Part shown: positions 6,655 through 8,445 of the stretch, in pieces | Position numbering within the stretch: position 1 is the stretch's first letter | Layout: the number at the start of each line of letters is the position of its first letter | NCBI GenBank assembly: GCA_030639305.1 | Contig: DAOWCY010000265.1 | Span: forward strand, 1 to 8,445 | DNA: 8,445 nucleotides | Direction of reading: 5' to 3' | Source: JAGLQA01 sp023135565 | Lineage (GTDB): Bacteria > Acidobacteriota > Aminicenantia > UBA2199 | The notes under the pieces: generated by a model | Seen by the model: the letters and a program-made list of their open reading frames with translations, nothing else | The model's database searches: none | Told to the model about the DNA's origin: nothing | Translations under genes and position numbers: made by a program

Positions 6655-6662
6655 CTATGCAA
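6634..6662 (-). promoter_or_regulatory. Candidate promoter for the hybrid kinase, overlapping its 5' end
   Basis: A perfect TATAAT (6639-6634), preceded by TGG as in an extended -10, lies 17 nt after a partial -35 box TTGCAT (6662-6657). Transcription would start near 6627. That is downstream of the GTG at 6654 and only about 9 nt before the ATG at 6618, so the message would be almost leaderless if this promoter is used. A promoter further upstream would be needed for the GTG start. Confidence 0.4.
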
Positions 6663-6750
6663 TTAAAAGTTTAGCAGTACCCTTTATAATTTAAGACATT
6701 GTATTTTGGGATTTGTTTAGGATTTCTGATTCCCCGGCCTCGCTGTTTTT

Positions 6751-6787
6751 GCCGCGAAGCGGCTTATTGGCTGGGGACGCCGTCCCC
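6751..6787 (+). repeat. Palindromic double-hairpin element, copy 2, intergenic
   Basis: Read on the plus strand, this 37-bp stretch is hairpin GCCGC-GAA-GCGGC (6751-6763), a 9-nt spacer TTATTGGCT, and hairpin GGGGAC-GCC-GTCCCC (6773-6787). It has exactly the same layout as copy 1 at 1121-1157 and lies in the opposite orientation. The first hairpin is identical. The spacer keeps TTA..GG.T. The second stem differs at most positions but remains fully paired. On the minus strand the first hairpin is followed by A residues, not T, so a classical terminator for the 91-aa gene is unlikely. Confidence 0.75.
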
Positions 6788-6792
6788 CGTAT

Positions 6793-7068
6793 TTATCCCG
6801 GCGGGATATTGTTTTTCACATAAGATTCGATGGCGCCGCAGGGCAGCAGGAAGGGTTTATCTGTGATACAAAGTTCAGCGCTCTGCTCTGAGATGGAATA
6901 ACGCCCTTTCACGTCGCCCACCACAGGTATCGGCAGGTCGAAAGAACCGCCGCCGGCATCGCCTGATAATGTGCCGCCACTATTTTCGATGAGTGTTTTG
7001 ATCTTTTTAAAAAGACCTTCCGCAGAACCGCTAAAATCAACAGTAAAATCGCATTTACAATCCGGCAT
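6793..7068 (-). CDS. Small conserved-looking protein of unknown function, 91 aa
   Basis: This is a soluble protein without signal peptide or membrane segment. The predicted pattern is a beta strand, a helix (SAEGLFKKIKTLIENSGG, about 14-31), then several strands ending in a helix (CGAIESYVKNNI). Glycine-rich turns (SGDAGGGSF) and an ITDKPFLLPCG stretch stand out. The shape loosely recalls short polyhydroxyalkanoate-system-like proteins, but I cannot assign a family. The ATG at 7068 is supported by a perfect AGGAGG (7077-7082) 8 nt upstream. The gene starts 27 nt after the TPR gene stop, so the two are very probably one operon. The last residues and stop codon lie in a short palindrome, which may have replaced the original C-terminus. 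Three cysteines before residue 80 (C4, C6 and one in LCITD) and one in LPCG are noted, without proof of metal binding. Confidence 0.8.
   Translation of the reverse strand: MPDCKCDFTVDFSGSAEGLFKKIKTLIENSGGTLSGDAGGGSFDLPIPVVGDVKGRYSISEQSAELCITDKPFLLPCGAIESYVKNNIPPG
6794..6808. repeat. Third short hairpin overlapping the stop of the 91-aa gene
   Basis: TATCCC-GGC-GGGATA is a perfect 6-bp stem with a 3-nt loop, the same 6-3-6 form as the second hairpin of the palindromic element, and begins 6 bp beyond copy 2. It spans the last codons of the 91-aa gene (residues IPPG) and part of its TAA stop. It may be a further part of the element family or an independent small palindrome. Confidence 0.45.
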
Positions 7069-7095
7069 AATGTTATCCTCCTATATTTTCTATAA

Positions 7096-8241
7096 TTACG
7101 TTTCCCATTGTTCTTCCTTTTCTTCCCGGGCATACTGCATACCGAAAAGTTCGGCAATGGCTTCTTCTTTTTCTTTTTCCGGCAGCTCGATATCGTGGCG
7201 CAGCCGGTTGTATTCATCTATTTTCCGGGAAAAATCGCCCGTAACTGAACGAATGTGTTCGATGAACCGCCGGCGCTGGGTTTGAGGAGCCAGCTTCACT
7301 TCATTCAAGAAATCATAAAACAAGCTTAACGAATGGGCGGTGTGTTCGAGCATCGGTACTTCGATAAATTCACCGGCAATAATAAATTGATACAGGATAA
7401 ACTCAAAATTATCATAGAGCAGGTCTATCTTCTCGTAAAGAAAAACCTGTTCGTCGATTAACCGGGCGGATAGGTTCAAAAAAGCGTTCAGGGGTTGGAG
7501 CACATCGAGGATTTCATGGGGCGGCAGTGTTTTTTTTTGCAGGCATAGGAATTTGAACGCATCCAACCTGTCGGCATTATACTCGCCGCATAATCTTGCC
7601 ACTTCTTCGAAATCCACGTTTTGCATGTGGGTGTCGATCTCCTCCATGTCCGCGGGGCGAACTAAATACTCGAAATAGTTCAGTTTGTGTTTGTGCATAT
7701 ATTCGGCTGTGTCCGCGTTTTTCAACGCGCCGGGATTGTCTATGTTAAACTCCAGGGCTTTTTGGAACGACTCTTCCGCATCGCGGTAATTCCCCATCAT
7801 CAAGTGAACCCAACCCAGGTTGTTGATAAAATTGTCGTTATCCGGGTCGATCTCTAAAGCTTTCTCCTGCATGCGCATGGCCTGGCCCTTGTTTCCTTCC
7901 GGCTGCTGGAGAATATAAAAAGTAAGGTCGTCGTAATATTCGGCGGTTTCGGGGAATAAACGGGTGGTTTTTTCCATGTATTTAGCTGCCAGATCGCAGC
8001 GCAGCAGTTTTTCCAGGTTCTCTATCCTGTGGTACAGTTCCTGTTCGAATTCCTTTTCTTCTTCTATAAGAATATCAGCCATAAGTTCGAACGCTCTATC
8101 CATTAATTTTTCGCCATGTTCCGTACTGCCTATACGCAGCATGTACTCTCCCCGCTGGAAATAGGCGGAATAGAATTTCGGGCAGTGTTGGATTATTTTT
8201 CCCAATTCATGGTCTACTTCTTCGGCATCGGGGCCGGGCAT
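7096..8241 (-). CDS. TPR-repeat protein, 381 aa, unknown function
   Basis: The product is a mostly helical cytoplasmic protein without signal peptide or membrane helix. Tetratricopeptide repeats, which mediate protein-protein contacts, are visible at about 100-133 and 136-170 (LGWVHLMMGNYRDAEESFQKAL is the clearest, with the usual G, Y, A and A positions). A degenerate one is likely at 22-55 (YSAYFQRGEYML). The half beyond about 190 is helical with no repeat signature I recognise, and the last 40 residues are strongly charged (ELPEKEKEEAIAELF). The ATG at 8241 has a GGAGG site (8249-8253) 7 nt upstream, and no other ATG, GTG or TTG start exists in frame before a stop at 8367-8365, so this start is secure. 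It heads an operon with the 91-aa gene, which suggests the two products act together, possibly with the TPR protein as scaffold. Confidence 0.88.
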   Translation of the reverse strand: MPGPDAEEVDHELGKIIQHCPKFYSAYFQRGEYMLRIGSTEHGEKLMDRAFELMADILIEEEKEFEQELYHRIENLEKLLRCDLAAKYMEKTTRLFPETAEYYDDLTFYILQQPEGNKGQAMRMQEKALEIDPDNDNFINNLGWVHLMMGNYRDAEESFQKALEFNIDNPGALKNADTAEYMHKHKLNYFEYLVRPADMEEIDTHMQNVDFEEVARLCGEYNADRLDAFKFLCLQKKTLPPHEILDVLQPLNAFLNLSARLIDEQVFLYEKIDLLYDNFEFILYQFIIAGEFIEVPMLEHTAHSLSLFYDFLNEVKLAPQTQRRRFIEHIRSVTGDFSRKIDEYNRLRHDIELPEKEKEEAIAELFGMQYAREEKEEQWET

Positions 8242-8248
8242 CAGGCCG

Positions 8249-8253
8249 CCTCC
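8249..8253 (-). promoter_or_regulatory. Ribosome binding site of the TPR gene
   Basis: GGAGG read on the minus strand lies 7 nt before the ATG at 8241. The reading frame stays open for about 40 codons further upstream into the repeat region, so this site is what separates real coding sequence from the open frame beyond it. Confidence 0.7.
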
Positions 8254-8311
8254 AAATACAGAAAAAACAGGCCAGGCGTGAAGTTGGTAAAACCATTTTT
8301 GTGCACTATAG

Positions 8312-8360
8312 CGCTCACCTAAATTGACCCTACTTCGCTCACTTAAATGATACCACCATT
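8312..8360 (-). repeat. Degenerate 24-bp tandem repeats resembling IS21-family terminal repeats
   Basis: CGCTCACCTAAATT (8312-8325) and CGCTCACTTAAATG (8336-8349) are direct repeats 24 bp apart. On the minus strand each unit reads roughly GT-G-GG/GT-TCA-TTTA-GTGAGCG. A weaker third copy may lie around 8285-8300 (AATGGTTTTACC). IS21-family elements are known to carry several such imperfect repeats at their ends, often with a GGGTCA-TTT core. No transposase (istA) or helper (istB) frame is present in the window, so this is at most an element end or a relic. Confidence 0.35.
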
Positions 8361-8375
8361 TCTGCTACTTGGAAA
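8347..8375 (-). promoter_or_regulatory. Weak candidate promoter for the TPR operon
   Basis: TTTCCA (8375-8370, four of six -35 bases) and TATCAT (8352-8347, five of six -10 bases, preceded by TGG) are 17 nt apart on the minus strand and point toward the TPR gene about 100 bp away. The -10 lies in the IS21-like repeats, so it could be an outward-facing promoter from an insertion. Confidence 0.2.
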
Positions 8376-8406
8376 AGAAAAAGAGTGCCCTAAGCTTTTT
8401 TAAGGG
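8376..8406 (-). terminator. Weak possible terminator for a gene beyond the right edge
   Basis: On the minus strand CCC-TTAA and TTAGGG can pair with one bulge, followed after five bases by TTTTTCTTTT. A short open frame entering from the right edge (8444 down to a TAA at 8402-8400) would end at this structure. Both signals are weak. Confidence 0.2.
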
Positions 8407-8445
8407 GTATTTGATATGTAGATTGGGCGGATTACTTTATCTGAG

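Noticed and set aside
6751..6787. Hairpins read as a transcription terminator for the 91-aa gene
   Set aside because: On the transcribed strand the stems are followed by A residues, not a T run, and the same structure occurs inside a coding sequence.
8242..8364. Upstream extension of the TPR gene
   Set aside because: The frame is open but contains no ATG, GTG or TTG start, and it runs into the IS21-like repeats; the GGAGG site fixes the ATG at 8241.

Overview
The window is bacterial. All supported genes lie on the minus strand, so they read from right to left. Clear AGGAGG-type ribosome binding sites and sigma70-like TTGACA/TATAAT boxes argue against Bacteroidetes, where Shine-Dalgarno sites are rare. 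An NRPS gene, an MglA-type GTPase and a very large beta-propeller hybrid histidine kinase together suggest an uncultured, metabolically rich lineage. My best guess is a Candidatus Aminicenantes-like bacterium, from family style and not from any marker gene. Acidobacteria or Deltaproteobacteria relatives are alternatives.

Layout from right to left. At 8242-8445 there is a non-coding stretch with degenerate repeats that look like the terminal repeats of an IS21-family element. Then comes a two-gene operon: a 381-aa TPR protein (7096-8241) and a 91-aa protein of unknown function (6793-7068), separated by 27 nt. Next is a 138-bp gap containing a cluster of short perfect hairpins. It is followed by a 1281-aa hybrid sensor kinase (2809-6654) with 14 reg_prop blades, a Y_Y_Y domain, one membrane segment, HisKA, HATPase and a receiver. 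A doubtful 65-aa frame (2592-2789) follows. The mglA-like GTPase (1890-2480) has its own very good promoter and a TTG start. A 412-bp intergenic region comes next, and finally the 5' third of an NRPS gene (1-1477) with a complete condensation domain and the first residues of an adenylation domain, cut by the left edge.

Functionally, the kinase would sense a periplasmic signal with its double propeller and pass phosphate from H914 to its own receiver D1212. It has no DNA-binding output domain, so a partner (HPt or response regulator) must lie elsewhere. MglA-like GTPases set cell polarity for gliding or type IV pili. No mglB (roadblock GAP) gene is present here. The TPR/91-aa pair and the NRPS appear to be separate transcription units.

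The most unusual signal is a 37-bp double-hairpin element present twice with identical architecture. One copy lies in frame inside the NRPS condensation domain and encodes 13 residues. The other lies in opposite orientation just downstream of the 91-aa gene. The first hairpin and the spacer lengths are conserved. The arms of the second hairpin differ in sequence but stay perfectly paired. A third hairpin of the same 6-3-6 form carries the stop codon of the 91-aa gene. This looks like a palindromic repeat family able to enter coding sequence, comparable in style to the Rickettsia palindromic elements.
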